Counted from the stretch's first letter, positions 13,270 through 23,430 are shown. The stretch: 64,000 bases of DNA from Heloderma charlesbogerti (GCA_026122225.1 JANEZZ010001907.1:434001-498000), one strand, 5' to 3'. Made by a program: numbers and translations. Notes: generated by a model from the sequence alone, not told the origin.

Positions 13270-13392
13270 AAGTTCAGGCCGGGGGGGGAGGCTTCCCGCC
13301 TCGCCCAACCGAAATTCAGGCCGGGGGGGAGGCTTCCCGCCTCGCCTGGCCAAAATTCAGGCCGGGGGGGAGGCTTCCCGCCTCGCCTGGCC
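13270..13392. repeat. Tandem repeat of about 41 bp, three units
   Basis: Each unit contains TTCAGGCC, a G-run and AGGCTTCCCGCCTCGCC. It lies in the left GC-rich part of copy 1 and I do not see it in copies 2 or 3. Confidence 0.85.
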
Positions 13393-13424
13393 GCGAACGC
13401 GAAAGTAAAAAAACAAACAAACGC

Positions 13425-13896
13425 CCCCTGATAGGCTACGTGACGATTCACGTAGCCTATCACGGCTAGATCTGCAAAGTCAGCCGTGATAGGCTACGTG
13501 AATCGTCACGTAGCCTATCACGGGTGACTTAAAAAAAAAAAAAAAAGCGCGTACGCAAATGGCGGTCCCCATAGGGAGCCGCCATTCGCGTTCCTTATTT
13601 AGTTGCTGTAGTCTACGTAAATGTTTACGTAGACTACGGCGAAAATAAGGGCAACGCAAATAGCGTTGCCCTTATTTTCGCCGTAGTCTACGTAAACATT
13701 TACGTAGACTACAGCGACCAAATAAGGAACGGGAATGGCGGCTCCCTATGGGGGCCGCCATTAGCCGTACACACTTTTTTTTTTCTTTTAAAGTCACCCG
13801 TGATAGGCTATGTGACGATTCACGTAGCCTATCACGGCTGACTTTGCAAATCTAGCCATGATAGGCTACGTGAATCGTCACGTAGCCTATCAGGGG
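13425..13896. repeat. Hierarchical palindrome, about 472 bp
   Basis: The block reads nearly the same on both strands about a centre at 13660 (GGCAACGC/GCGTTGCC). Each arm holds, from outside in: two hairpins of TGATAGGCTACGT/ACGTAGCCTATCA (left arm 13429-13462 and 13486-13521; right arm 13800-13835 and 13859-13892); an A-run (T-run on the right); a palindrome pairing GGCGG with CCGCC; and a GTAGTCTACGTAAA/TTTACGTAGACTAC hairpin (13608-13637 and 13683-13712). A single strand could therefore fold either as one long stem or as a row of small hairpins. Confidence 0.93.
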
Positions 13897-14152
13897 ACGG
13901 GTTTTTTTTTTCTTTTATTGCAATGGCGGCGGCGGCAGCCGGTCGAAAGACCGGCTGCCGCTCCCGCCCCGCTCGAACACCCGATGAACCGCCAGCCGGA
14001 CCTGCCGCCGGGAGGGACATTCAGGGAAGGTAAGTCCCGTCCCGGGGGGGGTGCGGGGTGCGGAGGATTTCTCCCCAAAACTTGTTCGGGGGGCCGAACA
14101 CGTTGGCGCTCGGCCCCCCGACGTTTCGGGGAGAAATTCTCCGCCATCCCTA

Positions 14153-14160
14153 ATGCTACC
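14153..14160. repeat. Target site duplication, right (ATGCTACC)
   Basis: Right-hand partner of 13184-13191. Confidence 0.9.
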
Positions 14161-15795
14161 GAGGGTTCCACCGTCTCTCTCCCTGGCCCAGAATGTAACA
14201 GGCCGCGAACCACTCGGAAAAGCTCCGCTGGACGACACTGAGAAGATGCAATGCTGGTGGAAAAGAACTGTCTCTTTGCCACCCTCACTGCCACAGAGTA
14301 GGCTCGATAGTGGGCTCTTACCTGTGTTCGGTCAGACTCAGCACGAGTTTCCCTCCACCTGCGTTCTAGCCATCTCCCCTCTTGCTTCATTGCCCTCAGC
14401 TCAGGTGTGTACCAAGGAGCTGGCCGGGCTCTGCTCAGAGGGAGAGGGCGCTTGGGCACAATCGTGTCAACCGCCCGAGTCATCCCTGCATTCCACAGAG
14501 CGACCTGGGCTTCGACAGGAGCACCAGCCATACCAGCAGGAAAATCCCCCAGAGCCCTCTGGAATCCATCGGAATCCATTAATCTCCGGGGGTGGACCAT
14601 TTTAATAGGTCCCCCACCCTTGCAGAGGGGAAAGGCCGCCAGGAGTCTAAACCTCAGCAGGAAGTGATCTGACCATGACAAAGGGACAGATGTTAATTCC
14701 TCCACTTTCAGATCACCATCGTCCTGCCCAGTCAAGAAAACCAGATCAAGCGTGTGTCCTTTTGTATGCGTTGGGCCGATGACATGTTGGGACAGCCCCA
14801 TGGTTGTCATGGCGGCCATGAAGTCCTGAGCCGCCCCGGATACAGCGGCCTCGGCATGGAAGTTGAGATCCCCCAGGACCATCATCCTAAGGGTCCTCAA
14901 CACCAAGTCCGAGACCACCTCCGTCAGCTCAGGCAGGGAGTCTGATGGGCAGCGGGGTGGGCGGTACACCAACAGAATCCCCAATCTGTCCCGGGTACCC
15001 AACACAAGGTACAAACACTCAAGATCTGCGCTCGAATGAGCAGGAAGCCTGGAGAGGGAGATTGAATTCCTATAGACCATGGCAACCCCCCCTCCCCGAC
15101 CCTCAAGTCGGTGTTGGTGCTGCACCGAGTACCCAGGAGGGCACAGCTTGGAGAGAGTGACCCCTCCCAGTTCCCCCACCCAGGTCTCAGTAATACATGC
15201 CAGGTCAGCCCCCTCATCCACAATCAAATCATGGATGAGGGAGATTTTATTTTGGACTGATCTGGCATTCAGCAGCAGCACCACCAGACCCGAGGGCAGA
15301 CTGGTAAGGCTGCCGGAACCATCAGGTTGGGGGAAGAACCGGAAGAGGGGACAGCTGTAAGGTGTCTAGCCCCTCTTCTCCTCATCTGGCCTGTTAATCC
15401 CCCAACGCCATACCTCCCCCTGCCCGTGACCACAGTTATGGTGGCACCTCTCTGACTCCCTGAGTTGCCCAATAGTCCTCCCAGGCACATATTAAAATGT
15501 TAAGATATAAATAGCACAACAGTTTAAAAGAATATAAAAGGTAAAAGAGATAAAAGAGAACAGCAGCTAAGAAGGAGCAGATAAAGTTCATGTTTGCCCC
15601 TTTCCCCTTGTCTTTAAAGCTGCTGCCCTCTGCTGCCGCTATTTGCTGCTGGTATTGTGGCTGCTGGTGTCTCTGGAGAAGCAGGTGGGTAGGTCTTATT
15701 ATTATTAAATAATAATAAGGAATGTTGTTGTGAGAATTCCTGGGTTCTAAGCAGCTACCTACCAGCAACAACAAACCATCTAACAAAGATACAGA

Positions 15796-16140
15796 GATTG
15801 TCTAAACAAGGCTATTAATCCACTGCATCTACTTTCAGTTTCATCACAGAATTTAGATCCAAGTATTAATATACAAAGAGCATTTCTTTTCCTGCATTTC
15901 TGCTACATAACTTCTAGGTGGCAGTGTGCAATTGGAATAGTGCAATTACACAAGTGGAAAACACATTTTCTTTCACTTTCACAAAGAATACTGCATTTTC
16001 CCTGATCTACAAAACTCACCAGAAGTGCTGTTTAAAAACAGAAGTGAAACTGGAGGGTCACATCACTGAGTAAAGAACCCCTAAACAACTGCGAGTAGGG
16101 AATGATGAGCGCACAGTAAGTGCCTCATGTAGAAATGCTC
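15796..16140 (+). mobile_element. Harbinger-like MITE fragment (family of 18662 and 19733)
   Basis: Same orientation as 19733-20271 and opposite to 18662-18999. Shared blocks: CTATTAATCCACTGCATCTA near the left, TTTCCCTG, GAAACTGGAGGGT, AAAGAACCC and a GCCTCATGTAGAAA right end. The left terminal repeat is degraded. Confidence 0.65.
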
Positions 16141-16710
16141 ACAGACACAGGAATCAGATCCTATGGCAGACATAGATGCCAACTTTGTCCCCATATCTAC
16201 CCTGGCAACAGTATTGCAACATCAGGGGGTACATACACCTGCTCATCTTCCAATATGCTACATCTCATCATTTGCCAGCAATGCCCTACTCCACTCTACA
16301 TAGGACAAAGAGGCCAGTCTGTTTAAAGATAAATCTTAAGGACAAGCAGGGTCTTGAAGTTGCCCATCAAGAGTTAGCACCTGGACAGTTGACTGAGCAG
16401 ACACATAGGTCACCTGGTCACAGTCTTCCCCACTTTGGTAAGACGTTAGTTAGTACATGCAATTGTTTTGTACATGGCTGCTGTTAAAGTAATTATCACT
16501 GACTGTACTTTCTGCATTTGAATTCCCTTTGGCCTCACTGTTTACAATCCCCTGCCCCCCTCATCCATGTAAGTTACAGGATAACACATCAGGCTAGTTG
16601 TAGTCCAGGAAAACATATACCATAATACATTTGTTAGTCGTTAAGCTTCCTTGTTTTTGCTGCAACAGACTAACATGGCTACCCTTCTGGAAACTGGTGT
16701 AATGAATTCG
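16141..16710 (+). pseudogene. Penelope-like element remnant: GIY-YIG endonuclease end plus 3' flank
   Basis: Penelope-like elements pair a reverse transcriptase with a C-terminal GIY-YIG nuclease. Only the nuclease end is left here. The frame at 16150-16330 shows the cysteine linker (GRHRCQLCPHI), then YTCSSSNMLHLIICQQCP and LYIGQRGQS, matching the family's linker, NVIYLI-like and YVGE(T)GQ-like blocks. A stop follows after VCLKIN-like residues are lost to a frameshift near 16325. Sequence at 16480-16700 matches, in reverse complement, the 3' region of the second copy at 34637-34890 (CACTGACTGTACTTTCTGCAT; GCAACAGACTAACATGGCTA). 5'-truncated and dead. Confidence 0.75.
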
Positions 16711-16822
16711 AGTCACAGAGGCTGACTCCCCAGCAATTCTCTCTATCTCGGCCCCTAAGATGCTACCTGCAAACTGTATCATGGGCAAAATATTTGTTAT
16801 GAGTCCCATATGGGCATTAGGC

Positions 16823-16842
16823 GGGTGGTGGTGGTGGTGGTG
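16823..16842. repeat. (GGT)n microsatellite
   Basis: Six or so GGT units. Confidence 0.85.
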
Positions 16843-17096
16843 TATTCAGACTGTCTGTTGCTTTGCCTCTCCCTCAGTTTTTCCTACTGTTGGTCCAGTG
16901 GAACTCTCTGTTGTGTTTGGATCCTGCAGTCTCTGCAAGAGAGAAGCATGCACTAGATTCTTCCTGCCATCCAGAGAATTGGAGTTCCATGACCCCATGA
17001 CATCACTGGCATGCCGAGATGTCTCCAATGTACCTTGCATGCACTGGCAGATCCCAAACCATTTAGGGCTTTATAGATCAAACCATGAGTCTAAAG

Positions 17097-17220
17097 CAGC
17101 CTTTCCTAACCTGGTGCCCTCCAGATATTCTACAGCTCCCAGTTTTCCTGGCCATGCTTGCTGGGGCTGATGGGAATTGAAGTCCCAAATGTCCAGAGGG
17201 TACCAGGTTGGGGAAGGCTG
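17097..17220. mobile_element. 124-bp hAT MITE with perfect 8-bp target duplication
   Basis: A palindromic element running from CAGCCTTTCCTAACCTGG to CCAGGTTGGGGAAGGCTG. GTCTAAAG stands on both sides (17089-17096 and 17221-17228), identical over 8 bp. Relatives lie at 53427-53562, at 48077-48597 (with an L2 inside) and as a half copy at 32042-32098. Confidence 0.88.
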
Positions 17221-17229
17221 GTCTAAAGC

Positions 17230-18120
17230 ATTATCAAGCCTACATTTCTGTCTGCTTTTGGTTTACATGAAATCTTTCTCACAATTTCCAGTCCTCTTTG
17301 GAGTATGTCCCATACCTTTGAAAACACCACAGTGACAGTGGGAGAGCTATTGTCAGCAGGACAGGACCACAGAAGCAGCAGAACGATGCTGTACAAAGTT
17401 CATAGCAGGTGTTGCATTGCTACTGTAGCTTACCAATTGGGTCATTCCTTCCTCAACATCCCTAACATACATTTTTTTTCACACTGCCTTGCTTTGTCAC
17501 TTCTTTGTTGATGTTTATTGCTACATTTTGCCTCAACTTTATTTAAATGGCATTCCTCACAAAACAGAGACTTTAAACTTATTTTATTTACCTGCAAAGT
17601 TGTACATAGTCTCATGGACCTGGGCCAATATGGCAGACCATTTACTATGAACAATGTGATATTATATTCATCAGCTTGCAAGGTGACACTGGGTTTCCCC
17701 TCCTTTTTTTCTTTTTTTTTTAAATCATCTCTGATGATTTTTTTTCACCTTATGGTATTTTAGATATTTCCATAGTTTGCATGCAATGGGGGAAATGAGC
17801 GTAAGAGAATTACTAGTTGGAAGCTGGCACAGTTCCTAGCTCATTATTCCATAAAGGATTTGGTGTTCCATTGAGTGGAAAATATTGTGTAGTCAGGTAA
17901 TGCCGCCTGCATTACCGCTGAATTTTATGAATTTAGCTTTGCTATTTACTACTAAATTTTATGCTGAACCCAATAACAAGGCAACAATGATGCCAGTCAC
18001 TGTTAGTGCTTCTTCCTCATGATTTACCCTGGAGTATTCCACAAAATGGCAGCTGATTTGCTAGCCACAAATAACTTTTTGGTGCTGCATACTGGAAGAA
18101 GCAATAATTGCCTTCTGCTG
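17230..18120. other. Non-coding sequence, nothing recognised
   Basis: AT-rich sequence with T-runs near 17705-17745. No domain or named repeat seen. Confidence 0.45.
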
Positions 18121-18124
18121 AGGC

Positions 18125-18125
<1 letters not shown>

Positions 18126-18161
<36 letters not shown>
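18126..18161. repeat. (TC)n(AC)n microsatellite
   Basis: About nine TC units followed by about nine AC units. Confidence 0.9.
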
Positions 18162-18429
18162 GGCATGGTACATGGAACTTATAGCTGATGTTTAATTTTT
18201 ATACCTTCATATAGCCAGTGCAGTTAAGATAATTCTTGATTAGCATAATCTTAAAATTGACATAGTTCACCTATGGTCATTTCACCATGTCTGCAGCATC
18301 AAGAGATGACTTGTCTATGTGAAATGACCATAATAGAACAAATACCACAGAGGGGCAGCTCACATGTAAATGTTGTGAGTCATCAAGTCATATGTTAACT
18401 AGCCTTTGGAAGGAATTCAGTAGGCCATC

Positions 18430-18600
18430 TTCCTTCATATCCTGTACCTCAGAAGTTCCCAAAATATATTTGTCCAACCTTCCTTCAAAGTTATTAAGAA
18501 AGGAAACTCTACAGTCTCCTTGGGAAACCTCTTCCATTGCTGAACTGTTCTTATAGTTTAAGACTCCCCACCACCACTACCATGGTACATAGTCCCCTCT
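18430..18600. repeat. Possible CR1 3' UTR fragment
   Basis: Words such as TGTCCAACCTTCCTTC, AACTCTACAGTCTCC and CTTCCATTGCTGAAC resemble CR1 3' regions of reptiles. The similarity is from memory and the ends are not defined. Confidence 0.4.
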
Positions 18601-18661
18601 GTTCTAGATACTCTCAGTCACAGGAAAACGTATTGCAAAGTCTCTGGTTGAAGGACCCTAA

Positions 18662-18999
18662 GAGCTTTTCTACATGAGGCATTTATTGTGTGCTCATCGT
18701 TGCCTACTCACAGGTGTTTGTGGGTTCTTTAGATGACATCGTGACCCTCCAGTTTTCAAACAGCACTTCCAGTAAGTTATTTTTTTAAGCAGGGAAAATT
18801 GGGTATTATTTCTGAAAGTGAAAGAAAATGCTGTTTTCACTTGTGTATTTGCGCTATTCTGCTATATCACAATATCACCTAGAAGTCATGTACTTGAAAA
18901 GCAGGAAACCAAGTGCCTCTCGTGCAGTTCTCACAGCTCAGTTCTGTGACCAAACTGAAAGTAGATGCAGTGGGTTAACAGCCTTGTGTAGAAAAGCCC
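18662..18999 (-). mobile_element. Harbinger-like MITE, 338 bp
   Basis: Terminal inverted repeats GAGCTTTTCTACATGAGGC and GCCTTGTGTAGAAAAGCCC. The flanks are TAA on the left and TAT on the right, consistent with a decayed 3-bp duplication. The interior matches 15796-16140 and 19733-20271 in reverse orientation. No coding capacity. Confidence 0.72.
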
Positions 19000-19732
19000 T
19001 ATCAATTCCAAGGTCAGTTGTTCTGAGAGCCGGTTCTACTTAACACATTGGTGTAGTTGAGCCTGATGTTTTTTCTTTACTTTCATGTAAGCTCATGTGG
19101 TCCCAGTGTGGATCAAGACAATGCAGCCCTGGGAGGGAAGAAGATTAAGCTCCCCACATTTGCCACTGAAATCTCTCCGCCCCAAAGGCGGTTAAAAAAG
19201 AAGGAAAAAAGCCTCAATTGATTCCAATTTCAAGGAAAAAATAGGGGAGGGGAAGCTTCAATTCTGCCCTCCCAGAACACCATGGTCCAGTCCAGATGAG
19301 GACTGCACATGCTTTCACAAAAACAAAGAAAAACAGCCTGCTCAGCAACACCAACATGACTAGTAGACCATGCAGTTTGGTCCTAAACATGAAATAAACT
19401 ATTGGGTGCTGGGAAGCAACAAGCTCCTTCTTAACCTTTCACCAGTATGTTTCTTGACTGAGCTGCTTCTCACCCACAGATTACATTATGGTTTGGAAAG
19501 GGTCAGTTTGCTGCTCCTGGGATTTATGTACCTAATAATACAACGGATATGACCTTCACAAGTGATGCACACACATGTATTTCGTGCTGGGGTGCACATA
19601 CACACATACCTGTACCAAGTGTCATACAAAGCTGCCATGTCAACTCATCTCCTTCCAGTCATTTCAATACAGAAGACCATTATGTAACCCACCTTGAGTC
19701 TTTAGTTAAAGAGAAAGGCAGAACGGAATTTA

Positions 19733-20271
19733 GAGCTTTTCTACATGAGGCTGCTAATAGGGATATCATGGGAGTCCAACGGTGGGTGGAGTCTGGTGCC
19801 CGCCCCAACCGCTTGGCCTCCCGGACTCCAGTCTGTGGCCACCACTTACCTGCCCCTGTCCAGCTCCCTGGACGAGCCTGCTGGGCGGTTCTCGGGCGCC
19901 TGGCAAGTGGTGCACAGCCACCGGCCTCTCAGCGAGCTGAACAGGGGCTGGTAAGTGGCAGTGGTCCAGTGAGTGGCATGCAGGGTGGGTGTAGGGTGGT
20001 TGGCCCATCCCTAGCTGTTAATCCACTATATCTACTTCTGGTTTCATCACTGTGGTATAGCAGAATAGTGCAAATACACAAGTGAAAAAAACAGTTTCTT
20101 TTGCTTTCATAATTAAATGTCACATTTTCCCTGCTCTAAAAAAAGGTTGCCTAAAGTGCTGATTAGGCACAGAAGCGAAACTGGAGGGTTGTAACATCGT
20201 CTAAAGAACCCATAAACAATGGTGAGTAAGGAATGGTAAACGCGTGATAAATGCCTCATGTAGAAAAGCCC
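19733..20271 (+). mobile_element. Harbinger-like MITE with a nested hAT-like element
   Basis: The ends are GAGCTTTTCTACATGAGGC and GCCTCATGTAGAAAAGCCC. TTA stands directly outside on both sides (19730-19732 and 20272-20274), the 3-bp duplication expected of Harbinger/PIF elements. Taking out 19758-20013 plus one 8-bp duplication rejoins TGAGGCTGCTAA to TCCACTATATCTA, the same order as in the sister copies, so the nesting is well supported. Confidence 0.8.
19758..20013. mobile_element. Short hAT-like element, TAGGGAT...CATCCCTA ends
   Basis: 256 bp. Starts TAGGGATATCATGG, ends GGCCCATCCCTA, flanked by GCTGCTAA (19750-19757) and GCTGTTAA (20014-20021), 7 of 8 matching. It is GC-rich and carries CCACTTACC near the left and GGTAAGTGG near the right, an outward-facing pair also found in the long palindromic copies. 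It lacks the TGATAGGCTACGT hairpins. A relative or another subfamily of the palindromic elements. Confidence 0.78.
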
Positions 20272-20554
20272 TTAATTACTAATAGCCATGCTGGGATTAG
20301 AAGAAACTTCTGTTGTTTGCAACTGTTTTACAAAAGTCTTACAGTATAGTCTTACCCTATTTCCTGCTCACATTTATCTTTAATTTGCTTGATTGCAGGG
20401 AAAAGTGATCTCTGAGTGACTTACAACTGTCTTTTTTTAAATCTTAGTAATATGCACTGGGACAGAGAAAGTTTTAGTCTTGATCTAGGGTTGATCACAC
20501 ATGTACATAAAGCACTCACTGCATCACTTGATAAAACTTTACTCATTAGTAATT

Positions 20555-20625
20555 TTATTTATTTATTTATATCCCATCGTTCTGCCAAAAAAGTGGCATT
20601 CAAGGTGGCTAAGAATAAAATCTAT
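20555..20625 (-). repeat. LINE 3' tail fragment
   Basis: (TTTA)n followed by TATCCCATCGTTCTGCC and GTGGCATTCAAGGTGGC. This is the reverse complement of a squamate LINE or SINE tail. A similar tail is at 21457-21515. Confidence 0.5.
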
Positions 20626-20867
20626 ATTAAAAAGCGAATCTTAATTCAAATGTAACATAAAAACAAATAGATTAAAAACTCAATTGCAAATCGCAATAGT
20701 GAAAGAAATAAGCAGCACCAACTCATTAGGGTTTCCCAGCCCTCTTATACTCTTTTTCTCCTTCAGAATTTCTAGCCAGGGAGACGTTACCCAATGTCTG
20801 CCTGAGAATTCTTAAATCAGCTTTCCTAAAGTCCAGTGTACATGTTCAACTATGCTCAGTGGTGGAT

Positions 20868-21690
20868 AGGTCTATTAAAATGTGGACTCAGTGTGTGGTT
20901 GCTGTGAAAAAGGCAAATTCCATGTTAGGGACCATTAAGAAAGGAATCGAAAATAAAGCTGCATATATCATAATGCCTTTATACAAATCTATGGTTTTTA
21001 CAGTAATTGGAATACTGTCAACAGTTCTGGTCACTGCACCTCAAAAAAGGATATATTAGAGTTGGAGAAGATTCAGAAAAGGGCAAGAAGAGTGATCAAA
21101 GGGCTGGGACAACTCCCCTATGAGGAAAGGTCCCAACGTTTGTGGCTTTTTAGTTTAGCAAAGAGGCAAGTAGTGGGAGACATCATAGAGGTATATAAAA
21201 TTATGCTTGCTGCGAAGAAAGTGAATAGGGAAACATTTTCTCCCTCTTTTATAATACTAGAACTTTGGGTAAACGCATGAAGCTGAAGGAGATTCAGGAC
21301 AGATAAAAGGAAGTACCATAATGTAGTGCATGGTTAAACTATGGAATTTGCTACCACAGGAAGTAGTGATGGCCACCAGTTTGGATGGCTTTAAAAGGGG
21401 GTTAGACAAATGCATCAAGGATAACACTGTCTATGGCTACTAGTTATGATGGCTGTATTTGTTTATTTAATTTGTATCCCACCTTCCTACCCCAAAAGTG
21501 GCACTCAAGGCAACTTTAGGCATATGCTACCTAAGGGATCAGAGGCAGCATGCATCTGATTACCACTTTCTGGAAAACAACGGTGAGAGAGGGCTGTTGT
21601 GCCCATGTCTTGCTTGGGGGCTTCCCATGGGCATGTGGTTGGACTAGGCAGGCCTTTGGTCTGATCCAGCAGTTCTTATGTTCTTACATT
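20868..21690 (+). mobile_element. CR1 LINE 3' end
   Basis: 5'-truncated CR1 covering the end of the reverse transcriptase and the 3' UTR. Translated pieces include KKANSMLGTIKKGIENKA, then LEKIQKRARRVIKGLGQL and PYEERSQRLWLFSLAKRQ, the conserved C-terminal region of CR1 proteins, broken by stops. The 3' UTR runs through GAGGCAGCATGCATCTG and GTTGGACTAGGCAGGCC and ends in TTCTTATGTTCTTAC. A fragment of another element (21457-21515) sits inside it. Confidence 0.82.
21457..21515 (-). repeat. Short LINE-tail insertion inside CR1
   Basis: GTTTATTTAATTTGTATCCC followed by AAAAGTGGCACTCAAGGC, the same tail as 20555-20625, interrupting the CR1 3' UTR between GATGGCTGTATTT and GGCATATGC. Confidence 0.5.
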
Positions 21691-21845
21691 CTCATCTAAG
21701 TATTCACTGTCACTCAGGTGCCCTGGCAAAAAGTCTCCTGATCAAGCAGTGTTCTTGAAAATGGCAGCACAGACCAGCTTGCCATTGTGAGCTGAACATT
21801 TTCAAGCATGCAAAGCGGAGAAAGCAGAGAGCAATTAGTGGTCTA

Positions 21846-22227
21846 TCAGCTGCTGATCTCATAATGGCCTAGAAATGTGCATTGGGGCAGCTGGAGAGAG
21901 GGACACTGTTTATTAATTTGGCTCCTAGTCATATGGGGTGTTTGGGAGGTGTTCTCTCTCCAATGAAAGGTGTTAGATTCTCCAGACATAACTGAGCAGG
22001 GCCCTAGACCTCTGCCCCAAAGTCCTGCCGTAACAGCACCACTGCTCCTGGCTAAGAGTTGTGCACATGCAGCAGGGAGCAGATACATACATGCATATAA
22101 ATGGGAATGTACACTGTGGGCAGTGTGCACATGCATGTCTACACACAACACACCCTATTCATTAGATCCTTACCAGATGTGGGAGGCACGCACATATGCA
22201 CACTCATCCACCCCACATGCAGGATCC
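21846..22227. other. Non-coding sequence between CR1 copies
   Basis: No repeat or coding feature recognised. Frames on both strands lack domains. Confidence 0.4.
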
Positions 22228-22675
22228 ATACAGGATCAATGAAGATGATCAGGGGACTGGAAACAAAGCCCAGTGAGGAGAGACTGAAAGAACTGCGTAT
22301 GTTTAGCCTTGAGAAGACTGAGGGGGGCTATGATAGCACTCTTCAAGTACTTGAAAGGCTATCACAGAGAGGAAGGCCAGTATCTCTTCTCGATCATCCC
22401 AGAATGTAGGACATGGAATAACAGGCTCAAGTTACAGGAAGCCAGATTCCGGCTGAACATCAGGAAAAACTTCCTGACTGTTAGAGCAATACGACAATGG
22501 AACCAATGACCTAGGGAGATAGTGGGCTCGCCCATGCTGGAGGCATTCAAGATGAGGATGGATAGCCATCTGTCGGGGATGCTCTGACTTGGATTCCTGC
22601 ACTGAGCAGGGGGTTGGACTCGACGGTCTTAGAGGCCCTTCCCAACCCTACTATTCTATGATTCTATGATTCAAA
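22228..22675 (+). mobile_element. CR1 LINE 3' end with octamer tail
   Basis: Begins in the coding 3' end (KPSEERLKELRMFSLEKTEG), passes a FRLNIRKNFL-like segment and the 3' UTR (GTTGGACTCGACGG), and ends in ATTCTATGATTCTATGATTC, the diagnostic CR1 3' repeat. A different CR1 subfamily from the copy at 20868. Confidence 0.9.
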
Positions 22676-23319
22676 GCCAGTTTGGTATGACACAGAACCA
22701 ACTGAATACAAGTCTGGTTTCGCAGCCTACGGCAATTCTGCAAAATGGCTAAACTCTCCTTGAGACTTGAGAGAAAGTCTCCTTGAGACATTTTGCATCC
22801 TCTCGAGTTTGCAAAACCTCAGTGGCATTTGTTTCCAAAGGGAACCTAGACCGATGCCTCGTTCTCCAGTGCCGTGGGCTCCTTTGCTGAGCCTGCTTAG
22901 GCGGCAGACGTTGCAGTGGGCTCCCTGCTGCTCTAACTACTTCCTGTGGTGGAGAAAGTATAATCAGAGAACTTCAGCCAGCTCCCTGTGGATGGCACCA
23001 TTTGGATATACGGCGGAACCCTCCCTAATTCGCATCATTTGTTAAAATTATTAAAATGACAAACACAGGGAGCCATAAAACCTATGACAGAGGGTAGCTT
23101 TGGAAAGAAAGAAAAAGAAAAATTAGAACATTATGGATTTATTTACAGTTTCCACCAAATAACTTTTTAAAAGAAAAAAACAGCACTGAAATGATGCTGT
23201 TTGTAAATGAATTGTAAATGAATACAATTCATTTATTGTATGAATAGACAATACAATAATCCAATTCTACACAAATGCTTAGGTATTAGCATATTTACTA
23301 AGTCCATAAACATTTAGGC

Positions 23320-23430
23320 TGCAATCCTACACCCACTTATCTGGGAGTAAGTCCTATTGAACTCATTGGGTCTTAATTAGGCATTGACATTTACAGGATT
23401 GTGCTGTTAGGCTACAATCCTGGACACACT
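23320..23430. repeat. CAATCCTA-type MITE, one full and one partial unit
   Basis: GCTGCAATCCTACACCCAC, then GGGAGTAAGTCC and a CAGGATTGTGC closing arm. A second start, GGCTACAATCCTGGACAC, follows at once. Related to 5221-5281 and 30008-30096. Confidence 0.55.

Larger units (their letters stand above)
13192..14152. mobile_element. Palindromic hAT-like non-autonomous element, copy 1
   Basis: A 961-bp insertion into the L2 coding region. It begins TAGGGGTGG and ends CCATCCCTA. ATGCTACC stands on both sides (13184-13191 and 14153-14160), an exact 8-bp target duplication as made by hAT transposases. The inside has three parts: a GC-rich left part with a three-unit tandem repeat of about 41 bp (13270-13392), a symmetric palindrome block (13425-13896), and a GC-rich right part with CGG runs. 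It encodes no transposase. Copies 2 and 3 are at 30836-31644 and 50829-51446. Frames through the hairpins give pseudo-peptides such as VIGYVNIYVAYH, which are by-products of the palindrome and not coding. Confidence 0.9.
11838..15284 (-). pseudogene. L2 endonuclease-reverse transcriptase frame interrupted by insertion
   Basis: The N-terminal part (15284 down to 14161) is an endonuclease. It starts at LLLNARSVQNK and shows CITETWVGE, LVYRPPR, GDLNFHAE and a SWSDHF catalytic block. The C-terminal part (13183 down to 11838) is a reverse transcriptase with NYRPVANIPFLGKVLE, DPFQSGFRPDFGTETAL, LDLSAAFDTIDH, GVPQGSILSP and an HADDTQL box, an H in place of the usual Y or F before ADD. Both halves are in one frame across the insertion site: VEPSVA on one side and FCDEFARHF on the other. 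A TGA near 11838 follows LLTGTGL, after which the frame continues with PVLFQLHWLPV, so the true C terminus lay further on. The start is not at an ATG and the first codons are uncertain. Confidence 0.87.
11258..15700 (-). mobile_element. L2-clade LINE, near full length, split by a hAT-like element
   Basis: A non-LTR retrotransposon on the minus strand. Its 3' end is the (TTTA)n-flanked segment at 11258-11340 carrying ACCGCCCAATAGCC, the squamate L2 tail; on the plus strand this tail appears first. The coding region lies at 11660-15360 and the 5' region reaches about 15700, but the exact 5' boundary is not clear. The element is interrupted at 13192-14152. Removing that insertion and one 8-bp duplication restores continuity. 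The same 3' tail recurs at 30700-32040, 48130-48508, 55968-56012, 58020-58080 and 59205-59325. Confidence 0.88.

Noticed and set aside
13429..13892. Regularly repeated 34-36 bp hairpins, CRISPR-like at first sight
   Set aside because: The spacing is not uniform, spacers are themselves repeated and mirrored, and the host is a vertebrate.
13131..14241. Several long open frames on both strands with peptides such as VIGYVNIYVAYH
   Set aside because: They are translations of palindromic hairpins and GC-rich flanks of the hAT-like element; the same peptides appear on both strands because the DNA is symmetric.
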